NCBI GenBank assembly: GCA_963854735.1
Contig: OY978106.1
Location: 620,001 to 684,000 of the forward strand
Length of the DNA stretch: 64,000 nucleotides
Origin: Marvania coccoides
Lineage: Eukaryota > Chlorophyta > Trebouxiophyceae > Chlorellales > Chlorellaceae
Direction of reading: 5' to 3'
Shown here piece by piece: positions 20,512 to 33,415 of this stretch. The notes under the pieces are model-generated. The model had not been told where the DNA came from and searched no databases. It was given only the letters and a program-made list of their open reading frames with translations. Position numbers and translations under genes: made by a program. Numbering within the stretch: position 1 is the stretch's first letter; every line of letters begins with the position of its first letter.

Positions 20512-22126
20512 TTATTCGGCCATCTTTTCCATGCTCGCCGACTTGTTCAGGTGCAGCCGCTTCCTGAAGTCCTCGATCATGGGCACCAGCCCGTCCCGCA
20601 GTGGCACCTTGGGCTCCCACCCCAGCAGCGACTTCACCTTCGTGATGTCGGGACGGCGACGAGACGGATCATCAGCGGTGTTCTCCACGTAGGCGATCTC
20701 TACGTCAGGGTTGACCACCTCCCGCACAATCTCCGCCAGCTCCAGCATCGTGAACTCGCCGGGGTTGCCCACGTTGAAGGGGCCGATGTGCTCGTCATTG
20801 TCCATGACCGCCGTCATGCCGCGAATGAGGTCGCCGACGTACTGGAAGGAGCGCGTCTGCTGGCCGTCGCCAAAGATGGTGAGCGGCTCGTTGCGCAGCG
20901 CCTGCGCCACGAAGTTCGACACCACGCGGCCGTCGTCCAGGGCCATGCGGGGGCCGTAGGTGTTGAAAATACGCACGATGCGCACCTCCTGTGTGAAATA
21001 ATTGTGAAAATGATAAATTCACTACTTCCCCCAATTTCCTCCCCTTTAAATGGGGGGAAAATGCCAATTTAACAACCAAATATAACCCCTAAAAGCGTCA
21101 AATCACCCCCCAAAGTGTGGCCCAGCATCAATATATTTATAACTTGCTACGAAGACTCGCCTGTCCGTGCTCGCGGTGGTAGTCCATGGTGAGGCACTCT
21201 GCCGCGCGCTTGCCCTCGTCGTAACACGAGCGCTCGCCGATGGGGTTGACGTTGCCCCAGTAGTCCTCGGTCTGGGGGTGCTGCAGTGGGTCGCCGTACA
21301 CCTCGGAGGTGGACGAAATCAGGAAGCGAGCGCGGCAGCGCTTGGCCAGGCCCAGCATGTTGAGGGTTCCCATGAAGCCGGTTTTGATGGTCTTGATGGG
21401 GTTGTACTTGTAGTGCACGGGGGAGGCGGGGCAGGCGAGGTGGTAGATCTGGTCAATCTCCAGCAGGATGGGCTCCACCACGTCGTGGCGGATGAGCTCA
21501 AAGTTGGGCTTGTCCATCAGGTGGGCGATGTTCTCCTTGCTGCCGGTGAAAAAGTTATCTAGGCAGATGACCTGCACGAGCGAAGGAGCGTTGAATTTTG
21601 AGATACAGAGAGAATTTGGGGACTATCAGAAAAGGGGTTTTTAAGTATTTTGGGTGGGTTCTGGAGGGTAAAACAGCCCAAATTTGATGGGAAATATGGG
21701 GGAAAGGTGGGGAACTTCGATGTATACGTACGTGGTCGCCGCGCTCCACCAGGAAGTCGCAGAGGTGGGAGCCAACAAAGCCAGCGCCGCCAGTGACCAG
21801 CACGCGGTTCCTCTCCATGCGAGGCTTAGCCTTCACGGCGGGGCGATCGCCAGACATATCTGTGGCATCGCTCTGCAGGGAACACGCGGGAGCGGTGTGA
21901 GGGAGAGAAATAAATAAAAATACGCTTGTGTGACGATCAAGGCAATTGTCCCATTGAGTTGGAAAAGCTGGGCGTCGCGTTGGGTCCAGATCCAATGTGG
22001 GTGCAGTGTTGGGTGCCAAGGATGAATGTGAACCCCCGTTTGGGCCACACCGGGTAATTCAAAAAAGAGGTGATGGCAAAATGCAAGGCGCACCTTTCTC
22101 TTGGTGAGCGGCCCTCCAGACGACAT
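20512..22126 (-). CDS. UXS: UDP-glucuronate decarboxylase (UDP-xylose synthase)
   Basis: Exons 22126-22094, 21872-21732, 21571-21161 and 20988-20512 give 353 residues. The enzyme converts UDP-glucuronic acid to UDP-xylose with bound NAD+, supplying wall and glycan xylose. The Rossmann motif [11 protein letters not shown] is near residue 37. The catalytic Tyr/Lys pair is in [11 protein letters not shown] near residue 176. [19 protein letters not shown] and GDGQQTRSF follow, all typical of the family. There is no N-terminal membrane anchor, so this is the soluble cytosolic form. The last intron begins CAG|GCGAGT, a GC donor, and is required to give [12 protein letters not shown]. Length matches plant cytosolic UXS (about 340-350). 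Confidence 0.95.
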
Positions 22127-22639
22127 TTTGACTCGACAAACTAGTATCCTCCCGCGGGGTGCGCTAAAAGCCAACAGATTGGTCTCTTCTGTTTCAGTCC
22201 CCTGAGGCCAGTAGTGATTGAGCAAAGTTGGAGCGAGGCGACAGCAGGCGAGTCACCAGGCGTGTGCAAGAGCTGATTGGATTGATCTAGAATTATAATA
22301 AATTTGCGAGTTCAAACGCTTTTTTAGGCAACCCAGCAATTTGAAAACTTTCTTCATGCCTTGTGTGACTGCATCCAAGCTGATGGCAATGTCAGGCACT
22401 TTTAGAGAGCGGAGACGGCAGTTATCAAGCTGCGTGGCACCCACATGCATCAGTGGTTTAATAGGGGGCGTTTTTCTAGACATCTGAACATTTTGCTGCC
22501 GTGACGGCAGGCGTCGCCACCAAAGGAAAAAAATGCTATATAAACTCCCAAACTCGCATCATACTCCCGCCCTCGAACTATCGAATCAGTATTAGCATCT
22601 CATCTTCACCCCGCCTTTAAGCCTCCTCATCGTTCGTCA
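22127..22639. other. Spacer between UXS and the DUF1279-like gene
   Basis: A minus-strand open frame at 22253-22483 has AT-rich codons and no recognisable domain. It is not called a gene. Confidence 0.5.
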
Positions 22640-23385
22640 TCATCGTTTCTTCTTCTTCGGCTCCGCCTTTGTTTTTTTCTTCTCCGCCACCGCCTGCTTC
22701 CCCAGTCGTATCACCTGATACGAGGCCCACAGCTTGAACACAAATGTTCCTGGCTTGGCCACCGCCCGCAGGCACAGGCTTTCCGCCAGGCTGGTGGTCA
22801 GTCGGCTGGCGTCCAGATTTGTCTTCTTCAGCCACGACATTTTTCGCACTGTGTTGGAAGCCTGCACCATGGCGTGGTTGTAAAAGGCCGTAGCTTGGTG
22901 CAGGCGGTGCGACTTTTCGGCCGCTTTGACGAGGCCTACCGCTACCGTGCGGGAGGGCTGCACCCGATAGCACAACTGCAAAGGGAAAAAAGAGTGTGGG
23001 TGGGTGGGGGAGGGGGGGGGGGGGCGAGGGGTAGGGCAAAATACGCTATGGCGAGTACGAAGGCAGAACAAATGATGGGCTAGTATTCATGTACAGCTGA
23101 GGCTGGAAATATAGCTGTCATACTGTAGCACACGCATTATTGCAATAGCAACTGCTATGAGCGTAAGGCTCGGAGGCAACTCTCGGAAGTTTGAACTGCC
23201 CCACTGACCCAAAGACTCACCGCCCACGCCCCTAACGCCATCATCGCTCCGATGATCTCGTGCACGATGATCGCTGCTGGGAGGTCCGCTGCCCCCAGGC
23301 CTCGCTCTTCAAAATAAGCTCCGAATTTTTTCACCGCCCGCTGCCATCCCTTGACCTCAACCTCCTGGTTTGCTGCCACCGACAT
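22640..23385 (-). CDS. Small membrane protein, DUF1279/FAM210-like
   Basis: Exons 23385-23221 and 22975-22640 join in phase 0, 166 residues. Order: a hydrophilic start, FGAYFEERGLGAADLP, a hydrophobic helix AAIIVHEIIGAMMALGAWAL followed by CYRVQPSR, then DASRLTTSLAESLCLR and FKLWASYQVI, and a Lys-rich tail. This is the pattern of the DUF1279 proteins of plants and animal FAM210 (mitochondrial or plastid membrane proteins of poorly known role). No transit peptide is obvious. The family call is from pattern memory and is moderate. Confidence 0.6.
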
Positions 23386-23747
23386 TGTGCGGGAGACTAA
23401 TATAGACCTGGTCGTATTAAACTTTTGCTGTTGGTTGATGGAATAAAGACAAATAGAGAGAAAACACGAAATGTGATCGACGAATATTTTTTATTAAAAA
23501 AAAACGCAAGGAATACGGTGTGATTATAGAGTCACAGCTATTTCAAACAAGTGCAAAAGAATAGACGGGAAATATGATGAAATATGTAAGATGGTTTTGA
23601 AAAAAAATGGAAAGAGTTTTTCCAAGGGACAGGCTGTCAGTGCAGTCCCTCAAACACCCCAATGCGGAGCCCCCATGCAACGCGATCTCCACATAATTTT
23701 GACGGCAGTAGTAGTAATCGGACCCCTACGCCTCCCGCTGTCAATAT
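23386..23747. other. Spacer, no gene seen
   Basis: AT-rich promoter of the DUF1279-like gene and 3' flank of the WD40 gene. Confidence 0.5.
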
Positions 23748-25476
23748 TCAGCGGAACACGTGGACCCTCCCACTGCCGGTGCTTGCTGCATAGACTGGCA
23801 GCGTGGGGTGGACGCAGTTCCTGGCGGGGATGGCGCTCATGTTGTCGCTGCTCATCTGAGCCACCAGCTTGCCGGTCTTCGGATCCAGCCAGTCCAGGTA
23901 GCGCTTCATGTTTCCGATCACCACTGCATCGCTGCCAGGCGCCCACACAGCCCGCAGCGGCAAAATCCACCTGAAAATGGATCAAACAAACAAAAATACA
24001 GCGATTAATTACCGGTGTATTCACGCTAAAAAGCAATAAATCACATTGCAATAAAGGAGGAAGGAAACGATAACAACTGCTGCCTCCTCACCTGCCCGTC
24101 TGGTTGTCGTGCTTGGCCTTCATCACCGCCGCCATGTCTTTCTTCCCATCCCACACCCGCACGGTGTTGTCGAACGACGTGCTCACCACCCGCTGCGACC
24201 CATCAGGCGCAAAGTAAGCGGCCTGGCACGTTTGATTGTGCGCCGCCTCCGCCAGGGGCTTGGTTTTAGCACTGCCTAGCTTGCGCACGTCCCATAGTTT
24301 GATCGTCGTATCGGTGGAGGCGGTGGCCAAAACGTGGGTCCCCAAAGGGTCCAAATGCACAGTGTTGACTTTTCGGTTGTGCATGCTCCGCGTGCTGTGT
24401 GCGCGCTTTCCAGCGCGCATGTCCACAATGTCCAGCGCGCCGGTGTTGTCCCCGAGAAAAACCGTGGCGCCGTCGGCTGTGGTTTCGAAGCAACTGTACT
24501 CCATGTCATCGTCGCCCCATGCCAGGGAGAACGCCCCACGCTCCGCCTCAAGCCTACGCACGCTGCCGTCGTAGCTGCACGTCAGCAGCCGGTTCCCCAC
24601 CCATTTCAGGCCGGAAACGTACTGTCGGTGCGGCTGCCGAGACAGCACCCCGTCGAAACCATCGTCCTCCCCCTCCGCGCCCTGGGAGCCGTCTTCTACG
24701 AGCTTCACGGTGGCGGCAGCGGCGGGGGAGGGCGCTGGCGGGGAAGACCTCAGGCGCAGCTTGGGATTGGGCAATGAAGTTTCGAGGTTGTCTTCGGTTT
24801 TATCCTCTCCGTGCTGCTGTTGGAGGGCGTGGTAGTCGACGTTCCACAGCCCCACCTGGCCATTCTTGTCGGCGGCAGCCAGCACCAGGGTGTGCTCCAC
24901 GGGCATGAAGGCCAGGTGCGTGATACTTTTCATTGTCACTTTAGCAACGTCGATGTCCGCCAGCCGCAGCTTTATGAGAGCTGTCGCGTTGAGGAGGGCT
25001 GCAGCGGCGAGTTTGGCGTCTGCGCCCGTCTTGGAAGGCGTCGCAGCGGCGACCAGGAGCTTGAGAAACTCGGCATCAGAGGCGGGACCAGCGTTGTGGG
25101 AAACGAAGGGGATGTCGCCTTTAGGGAAACGGTCGATGGGCTCTGTCTCTGCGGGCTCGAAGGACTCCGAGGAGGGTTTGTAGGCACCGTCAGCCCCCCG
25201 CACCACCACTTTGATGCCGCCTTGGGCCGTTTCTGAGTCCACATGCGCCCCGTCGGCCTCTTCGCCCTGCAGGCGCGCGGAGCGGCGGCGCGGCGCGGCT
25301 GCCTCGTCGGAGAGGCGCTTGCGCTTGGCGTTGAGCCCCCGGGCAGGCGCTGGTTTGGGCTTGGGAGGTGGGGCCAGAGAAGCTGCAAGAGCGGGAAGCT
25401 CCAAAGCCAGCATGCGCTCCTGGTTGCGCCTGATGCGCTCCTGGCGTTCAAGCTCGTACTCCGTGAGCTCCGCCAT
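23748..25476 (-). CDS. WD40 protein of the WDR76/CMR1 family
   Basis: Exons 25476-24092 and 23970-23748 join AG|G to give 535 residues. The N-terminus (YELERQERIRRNQERML, then LPALAASLAPPPK) is the conserved YE..R..NI.RN...L signature of CMR1/WDR76. A basic Arg-rich segment RRRSARLQG follows. WD repeats start near residue 190: TIKLWDVRKL, NTVRVWDGKK, and the typical end LPLRAVWAPGSDAV, CVHPTLP and SGRVHVFR. Family members bind DNA, histone chaperones and the proteasome and act in nuclear DNA damage or protein quality control. It is divergent from the SNF2-RING gene across 373 bp. Confidence 0.82.
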
Positions 25477-25849
25477 TTGCGTTTTCTTAAAAAAAACGAA
25501 GAAAAAGTGATATTTGAGGTGGCGGGTGGATCGAAATCAACGTCTATTTAAACGAAACAAACAGAGGCCTCAAGAGCAGGGGGTTTGATGAGGGTCTCTT
25601 CCACTGCGGAGAGTTAAAAAAACAATTTAGAATCAAATCAACCCCTGGAAATTTTGTGTGGAGATCGGACCAAAATTTGAAATGTGACAATGAAGAAACG
25701 AAACGAGGGTCCTACGCAGCTCGCCAAAAAAAAAACGAATATTGTTCAACACGAGATACTTGGCGGGGCATCCAAGCCTCCCAATCCGGCCCCCTTCAGG
25801 GCCTTTTTCTCGATTTTTATAATTAGTTTGTGTTCAAATTGCACTAAAA
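25477..25849. promoter_or_regulatory. Divergent promoter, WDR76-like / SNF2-RING
   Basis: 373 bp between two divergent start codons, AT-rich with A tracts. No specific element is recognised. Both neighbours are nuclear chromatin/DNA-repair type proteins, so co-regulation is plausible. Confidence 0.4.
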
Positions 25850-26903
25850 ATGGCGAAAGAGGATTTTATCGATTTAACTTTGACCGACACTGAAGATGAG
25901 AGGCAGCCCAAACGTTCGCGCTTCGCTGGCAGGGGGACAGCAGACTCTTCTGAAGTGAGAATCGTCGAAGAACGACCCGCTCGGCGGGCGCCTGAGGCCG
26001 ATGTCGACCTCAACGAAGACGGCATCGCAATCGTGTCAGTTGCAGGCGGCGAGGTGAGCCATCTCCCACAGTGTTTGCAATTTCGTTGCGTCCAAAAATG
26101 ATCGTTCGACAATTCGAAAAATAATCTCCCTTGATTTCACGCGGGTTCTCACGCCGATTGCACTCCTCTCCCACTCTCCCAGGACTGGACGGCGCTGCCC
26201 CACACCCGGGACCTGTGCACCGCCAAGCATTTCAGAATCGGGCTCAGCACCGGCAACGCCCTTTTCTGCTCCCGCTGCTTCTGCTACGTCTGCGATCGCC
26301 CCGCTGGCGAGTGCACGGCCTGGGGGACGGGATCCTCCCGGGGCCACCACTGCAACGCGCACCCCAAGAGCGTCAGCTACAAGGAGATGCGGGCCATCGC
26401 TCGCTCAGAGGCAGGCCCTCGGCCGTCCTCAGCTGGCGCTGCTGGTGGCGCTGCTGCTGCAGGTAAGCAGAATACAGGGGGTGGGGTAGTTAGGGCAAGA
26501 GTGTGTTTACGTTTCTTCCTCATCATTTTTCTTTCCTTATTTCTCATTGCTGCTTGCGGATCGCTGCATCCAATAATTTATTTAAGAAATGGAAAATTTT
26601 GGCCGCTTTTGTTGATTTATCCAAATCTGAACTTGAATTCACCCCCCCCCCGCCCCCCATTCCATATTTACATTAATAGGAGCTGCTGCGGCTGCTGCGG
26701 CGCCCTCCCGTCCCGCTGGACCCTCGGGAGCTTCCAGGCCCGCGGATGCAGCTGACATGGCCGCACTGGATGCTCAGGTCGCCGAGGCGCGCGCGTCCGA
26801 ACTTCGCAGCGTCCAAGCAGCCACGAAAAATTTTCAGCGCGAAGTTGCCCAGCAGCGCGCAAGGGCCCTCGAAGAAATGCAGCGGCAGCAGGCTGCTGTG
26901 AGG

Positions 26904-26936
<33 letters not shown>

Positions 26937-29900
26937 TGGGATAACGGCGAAGAAGAAGAAGAAGAGGCTGCAGGCGGGTGCGCCTATGGCAGACACCGCG
27001 GCCGCAGTGCCTTCGGCTGCTTCGAGCCCCTCGAGCCCCTTGGCTACGGTGGCGGCGTCTGTTCAGACAGTGACAACGAGAGCTCCCCATACGAGTCTGA
27101 TGACGATAGGATGGGCGGCGGCGGCAGCGGCGGCGGAATGTACAACAACCTGCCTTATGGAGGGCGGCCCCAGGGCGGGCCCCCCGAGAAATGCACCCTG
27201 AAAGAGATGCCCAGCCCTGTGGGGGCGCCTGATATGTTTGAGGTAGCGGACATGAGCTTCCAGATGGAGCTGCGGGGCAATGCTCACACCGTGAAAGACG
27301 TGGCGGAGAGGCTGTCGCGCTACGGGTACTACACGCCACAGAGCGCCGGTAAAACCATCGGCAACAGGTAAGGAAGATGCGGGAAGAAGGGGGAGACAAA
27401 GGGGAACTGTTGCAGTTCTTTTCTTCTGTAGTATGCTTTTTTCTCGTCTTTTATTTTGATATTTTCCCATTTTACCTGCGCTTTTCCCCTTTTCTGCACT
27501 GCGTATCCATCTGTGTTCATATTTTCACTGCACTGTTGTTTCTGTTCGAAATTTCCAGTCTTTTCTTTCAAAAACCTCACTTGACTCCCGGTGGCCTCCA
27601 ATCCGCTTCCCAACTTTTTTCTCTCCTCCCAGGCTCACCATTGACTCCATGTCGGGCGAGTTCTACTCCTACATGACCCGCCACAGCCAAGACCTCCCTG
27701 CCTTGGAATTCATCGTCGCAGACACCGCTCCCCTGCCGACACCGCCTGGTCCCACCCGCGTCCGCCCTGTCGCAGTGCACTACAGCGACGGCAGGGACAA
27801 ACCCACCATCTACGGCGTCACCATGGCGGCCTCCGTCACTGTGGCTGAGGTCATCGAGGCTCTGCACGCGCAGCTGGGGCTCACGGCGGCGGACGCGTTG
27901 GTGCCGTTTTATCGCAGCGCCTCTGGGCGGTTCGTGGAGTATGTGAAGCCAACGGAGGTCATTGACGATAAGAAAGCCGGGGATGTGGCAAGGTCGTACT
28001 TTGCGACCCTGGGCGCCTTCTGTGTGAGTGCAAAATTCCAAATTTTTTTTATGCCGCTATGGTTTTTCCGTTAGTTTGGTTGCTTAATTTTGTATCCATG
28101 TCATGTCGGGGTCTCACCAATAATTTTCAACAAATATGTGCTTGAATCTACGGATTCTTGAGGCATTCGCCTCTCAATACCTTCTCCCTTTCTTTTTTCA
28201 GGTGCCAGCGCTGCCGGGCCGCCACGCCTCCAGCGCCAAGTCCTCCAAGCGCCCCGCCAACTACCTCCTGGTGGGGTTTGAACGCGAAATGGACCGCATG
28301 CGTCGGATGTACGGCGCCGGGTTTGGAGTCTCCGAGGGGGAGCCCAGTTCCTCCAAAGAACCCCTCCCCCTTGCGCTCATTCCGCTCCCTGAAGTGGCGC
28401 GCTTTGCCGGCAGCCCGCGGGTGCAGGGTTTGGCCTCCCACTCGACGGTGATGGATGCCGTGCTCGCAGCGCTGAGGCCCTTCCGCCGCAGCTTGGACGA
28501 CACGAAGGCTGAGACCCGCCTGCGGTCTGGCGCCACCCTTGACTGGGGGGGGGGCTCGAGGCGCTCTGGGGATGCAAATAGCCCGGTGACGCATATCAAG
28601 GTACTGGTGAGCTCGGGCGGTGCCGGGGGGAGTGCCGACTCCCAGCAGAGCGGCTGCTCGCAGCGAGTGACAGTTAATTGGGCGCCTGACGTGGTTGAGG
28701 AGCTGTTTGACCTTGACGGCTGGCAGGGGAGCATAACCGACCCCTCCGCGTCCCCCTCGGCGCTGAAAGAGACGGAGGGATACCTCACGGCGCTGCGGGA
28801 GCATGCGCGGGCGCAGGATTTGGAGAAACGCATGCCGCGGAATATTTTATCCGAGGTGGCGAGGGCGTCCGCTACAGAAGATCCAGCGGATGTGGCTCAG
28901 AGGCCGCCCACCTCCGTGATGTACCTCAGCAGAATGCTGCCGCACTGCCGCTACGTGGCGGAGCTCCACCCGGCCAGCGACGACGCTGACGAGCGCAAAG
29001 GGACGCTGCGGCTGCGTGTATTTGCGTGGCGCTCCGCAACCGCCGCGCACAAGAGCTTCTTCCAAGAGGCGGAAGTGTGGGAGGCGAGCACCACGCGCGG
29101 TGGCCGACGCCGCGCCTGCCGCACTATCGGCCGCCACCCGCTGGCAGAGACGCTGCGATGGTCGCTTCAAAATAGCGCTCAATACGCGGCGCTGCACGCG
29201 TCGTGGAGCAGGTGGGTGAAACGAGAAGGGGATCTGGCTAGTTCCAACAAGAAACGCGGCATTGCCGGGCTGATGGAGGCTCTGGAGACCCCTGAAGGGC
29301 CGGCAGCAAGGCAGCCGACGGGACTCACTGTTACTATGCGGCCTTACCAGCTGCAGAGCCTGCAGTTCATGCTGGACTCGGAGGCGCGGGACGGAGGGTT
29401 CCGCGCGGGGATGTGGGCGCACGTGGCTGCTGCTGACGGCACTCCTTTCTGGTGAGGACACAACTATATTTTTCACCAAAGGGAAAGAAACTGAGTTATT
29501 TCTTCAAATTTATGAGGGAAAAGTACATGTTTCATTCACTGCAACCAAAACTAATCATCATTATTGTTATTTATGGGCAGGTACTCGCCGATCCTGGGCC
29601 GTGCTTCACGCAAGGTGGAGGCCCTCCCCCGGGGCGGCTTTTGCTGCGAGGAGATGGGGCTAGGAAAGACCGTGGAGGTGCTGGCGCTGTGCCTGGCCAA
29701 TCCTGCACCTGTGCTGCCTGCCAGCGGTACAGTGGGCGCCGGTGGGCGGTACATCTCTCGCGCCACGCTGGTGGTGTGCGCGGTGTCGCTGGTGGGTCAA
29801 TGGATGGAGGAGGCGCGTTCCAAGACGCGGGGCTCGCTGAAGATGCACATGTACCACGGGTAAGAAAGGAAATTTTAGCGTAACGTTTTTCCCTGGATGT

Positions 29901-32900
29901 TTCATGCTGCATTTTTATTTTTTATTTTTTTTAACCATTATAATGTGCTACAGTTGAGCTACAAATCGTTGCTTTTATAATTATCTCCCCCTTTCAAATA
30001 ATCGTGTCTTTATCTCATGAAACAAACACGAGCACCGGCCCATAACAGCCTTCATTTTCTCTTTTTCTTGCAGCTCGGGCCGCATCAAGGACCCCAAGAC
30101 GCTGGCCACCGAGTTCGACCTCGTGGTCACCACCTACGCCACCCTCTCCGCCGATTTTGGCGCCAAGAAGGGCAACGGCATCGCCAACTCCCCGCTGCAC
30201 AAGGTGCAGTGGCACCGCCTCGTGCTGGACGAGTCGCACACCTGCAAGAACCCCGCGGTGGGGCACACCAAGGCCTGCGTGGCGCTAGAGGCGGAGCGCC
30301 GCTGGCTGTGCACTGGCACACCCGTCAACACCGATGTGGGCGACCTGTTTGGCCAGTTCGCGGTGCTGCGCTACAGCCCATTCTGCCAGAAGCCCTTCTT
30401 CGACGCCAACGTGAAGCACTCGTTCAGCAACGACTTCCCTGCGGGGGGGTGCATCGAGCTGCTGCATGCAATGGCGGGTGTGACTGTACGGCACACCAAG
30501 CAGCAGGAAGTGGCGGGGCAGCAAGTGCTGCAGCTGCCGCCCATGAGCGAGGAGCTCGTGCCAGGTGAGCAGCGTCATTTTCTCTTCAGTTTCCTCTGTA
30601 GGATTCTTTCAACGTCTTTTTGTCCTCGTCAATCAATCTTTGCTCCCACACTGTTTTTTTGTTTTTTTTTATTAGCCTACCTCCAATCATTACCCATTAC
30701 CGGCCAAGCCACCTTCTCCCAAACTCCCACTAACATCGGACCTTACTCTTTTAATTTTATGTTGCAGTGGTGCTGACGGTGGAGGAGCAGGCGGCCTACA
30801 AGCGCGCCCACGCCACCTCCAACGAGTACTTCAACCGCTACGTAAACGTGGGCGCCCATTTCGTGTCCCGCAATCTCCTGCACATCATGTCGCTGCTGCA
30901 GCCCATGCGGCGCATCTGCTCTGGCGGAGCGCTCACAGTCAGGGACCTCACCGTGGCCGAACCAGACGTCACCAGGTACGGAGCACAAATCAATCGTACT
31001 GTTTTATCCAAACGAATTCCAGTTTCCCCCAAAAGTTATGCCTTGTCTTTGACGCCGTCGAGACCTTCATCAAAATTGCTTGTTTTCAGCACCCTCTTTT
31101 GCGATTTTCGAATGCATTTTTAGATAATCACATTACAATAGTATTTGCTTCATTGCCCACCTGACCTGCAGGATGGAGGAAGCGCAGAGCAACGCCTCAG
31201 CTCCCGCTGCTGCCAACGGTGTCAAGGTTCCCAAGGAGGAGGGGCTGATCGCGCCCGCGGGGGAGGAGTGCCCCATCTGCATGGACGCCTTCGAGGAGCC
31301 CGCCATGACCTCCTGCAAGCACTGGTTCTGCGAGAAGTGCATCGTGGCAGTGGTGGTGAGCAGCAACGCAAAGTGCCCCCTGTGCCGCGGCCCGCAGCGC
31401 ATCAACCAGCTGCGCGGCGGCATCTTGGCCGCGGACGCGGCGGAGGACGACGCCCAGGTGGCAGAAGCGGTGATAGAAACTCGGGAAGCCGAAGTAGCTG
31501 CCACTGGCGGAGTGCTCTGCGACTCCAAGCTGCGGGCGCTGCTGCAGAAGCTGCGGGAGATGCGGCGGGCGGACCCCACCGCCAAAGCCATCGTTTTCTC
31601 CCACTACAACGCCACCATCGAGTGGCTGAAGGCGCGGCTCAGCAGGGAGGGGTTCGGCCACCGCCACATCTCTGGCTCCATGCCCCTCAAGCAGCGCGCC
31701 AAGGCCATTCAGGCCTTCCAGGGGGACCCCCCCACCACGGTGTTCCTGCTGAGCATGCGCAGCGGCGCGGTGGGCATCAACCTCACCGCCGCCAGCCACG
31801 TTTTTCTGCTGGAACCTGCGCTGAACCCGGCGCTGGAGGAGCAGGCCATCGGGCGGGCGTGGCGCATGGGGCAGCGGCGTGAGGTTAAGGTCATGCGCTT
31901 CTACGTGAAGGTTAGTATTGATGCCTTTATATCGTGTCATTCCCATAATTGCGCTTTCCACAAGTTTTCACGAACGTGGTTTTGTTCTTTTCTGATGACT
32001 GTTTTCGTGTTTTTTTCTTGGCGCACAGGGATCGGTGGAGGAGCGCATGATGGAGGTGGTCAAGCAGAAGTACCACGGCGGCGCCGGCGCCTCTGCAGTC
32101 GAAGGCGGCGCCAGAATTAACCCTTTCTACGTCGACGCCCAGCAGCCGCGGCGGGCGCGCAACCGCGTGCGCGTGGAGGACGTCGCCGGCAGCATCAAAG
32201 CCGACAAGCAGAACCTGCGGCTGTCTGAGCTGCAAGAGCTGTTCAAGGCTCCGGAATTTCCGGCCCCTCGGGTGCCTGCAGGAGAAAGCTCCTCCTCTGA
32301 GGAAGAGGACGAGCGGGTGGACCGCCACGGAACCTGCGCGCGCGGCATGGATGTGGACGAAGAAGAGGGCGCTGACGCCCAGCAGATCCCGCAGGCATGG
32401 GCGGCGTCTCGCGACGTGAACGGCGTCACGATGGAGGGCGTGGTGCACGGCACCAGCCACATCCCGGCAGCTGCCACCAAGGCGCGCATGCGGCGCAGCA
32501 AGGCGGGCATCGCGGCGATCGCGAGCGCGGCGGCGGGCGGCGGCACGGCTGCCGGCGCCAGCAGCCCGCCCCCGCCCCCGGAGGTGCAGCGGCAGCGGCA
32601 GCGGCAGGTCCCGGTGGAGGAGGAACGTCCTCCCGCTGAGATTTTGGAGCACATCAAGAAGCTGAAGGCAAAGGTGACTGGGCGGCTCACTCCTGCCATG
32701 CCTGCAGACGCCGCCGCTGCAGCCGCCCCTGACGGCGCAACCTGCGCAACCGCGGCAACAAGCCCTGCAGCGGCCGCTGCCGCCGCGCAGGCGCCGCCGC
32801 GGCCTCATCAGTCAACTGGAGGCTCTGCCGCTGTCCCGTCCATCCTGAAGACCGTGCTCACTAAGACCGCCAAGAAGCGAAGCAGGGCGGAAGCCGCGGA

Positions 32901-33075
32901 GGGTGGTGGCGCAGCGGCCCTGGCTGCCCACATCCCTGGGGCCACCCCTGGCTGTGTGAGCAGCGGTGTTGATAGCGACACCGGCAGTGGGCTGGCGAGC
33001 GCCAGGCGGGCCAGGCGGATGCCGCGCAGGGACTACGCTGCCATGGACACCAGCGGGATGGTTCACGACGAGTAG
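25850..33075 (+). CDS. SNF2-family ATPase with RING finger (RAD5/HLTF/Uls1-like), extended N-terminus
   Basis: Ten exons: 25850-26053, 26183-26462, 26680-27367, 27633-28023, 28202-29451, 29581-29859, 30074-30564, 30768-30975, 31172-31910 and 32029-33075. All junctions keep frame (about 1858 residues). A SUMO-interaction-like FIDLTLTDTEDE is at residues 5-16. A Cys/His cluster (CSRCFCYVCDRP ... HHCNAHP) is at about 100-130, like the zinc knuckle of plant RPM1-interacting protein 13. Poly-Ala and Gly-rich linkers follow. Helicase lobe 1 has EEMGLGKTVEVLALCL (about 958) and DESH in place of DEAH (about 1085). A C3HC4 RING lies at about 1296-1337 (CPICMDAFEE ... CPLCRGP). Lobe 2 has IVFSHYN, GINLTAASHVF and QAIGRAWRMGQ. 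RING inserted between the lobes defines RAD5/16-type ubiquitin ligases of DNA damage tolerance. A 350-residue disordered tail ends the protein. Confidence 0.9.
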
Positions 33076-33415
33076 GGAATGAGGCAGTGAGAGAGTTTGT
33101 AGAAATGAGGGTTTTCCAGAGAGAGCGGTGAGAGATTAGAGAAAAGTAGAATGTGCAATGAATGACGTTTTTGCTGCCACTGTGCTTGAAATAAAATGAA
33201 TGCGTGTAAACCGTGCTCTTGGAAAATGGGAAACGAAGGTCCAAACACATCAGAGAGAGAAAAGGAGCGTCGATCTTGAAAAGTACATTCCTGCTTCTTC
33301 TGTTGTGTTTTTATTGAGCCCTTTACAGGCTGTCTGTAAAAACCATTTTTCGTCACCGTTATCAAAACTCTTATACAAGAAACAAACAATCCACAAATAG
33401 TTTTTCCTTTTGTTT
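33076..33415. other. Convergent 3' spacer, no gene seen
   Basis: 340 bp between the SNF2-RING and HP30 stops. AT-rich, with no coding signal. Confidence 0.5.

Noticed and set aside
22253..22483. 76-codon minus-strand ORF
   Set aside because: No recognisable motif or GC3 bias; it lies in the upstream region of UXS.
26668..27399. 243-codon minus-strand ORF
   Set aside because: Shadow of the third SNF2-RING exon; Arg/Cys-rich, typical of an antisense GC-rich frame.
31927..32808. 293-codon minus-strand ORF
   Set aside because: Antisense to the last SNF2-RING exon, whose sense frame is spliced to conserved domains.
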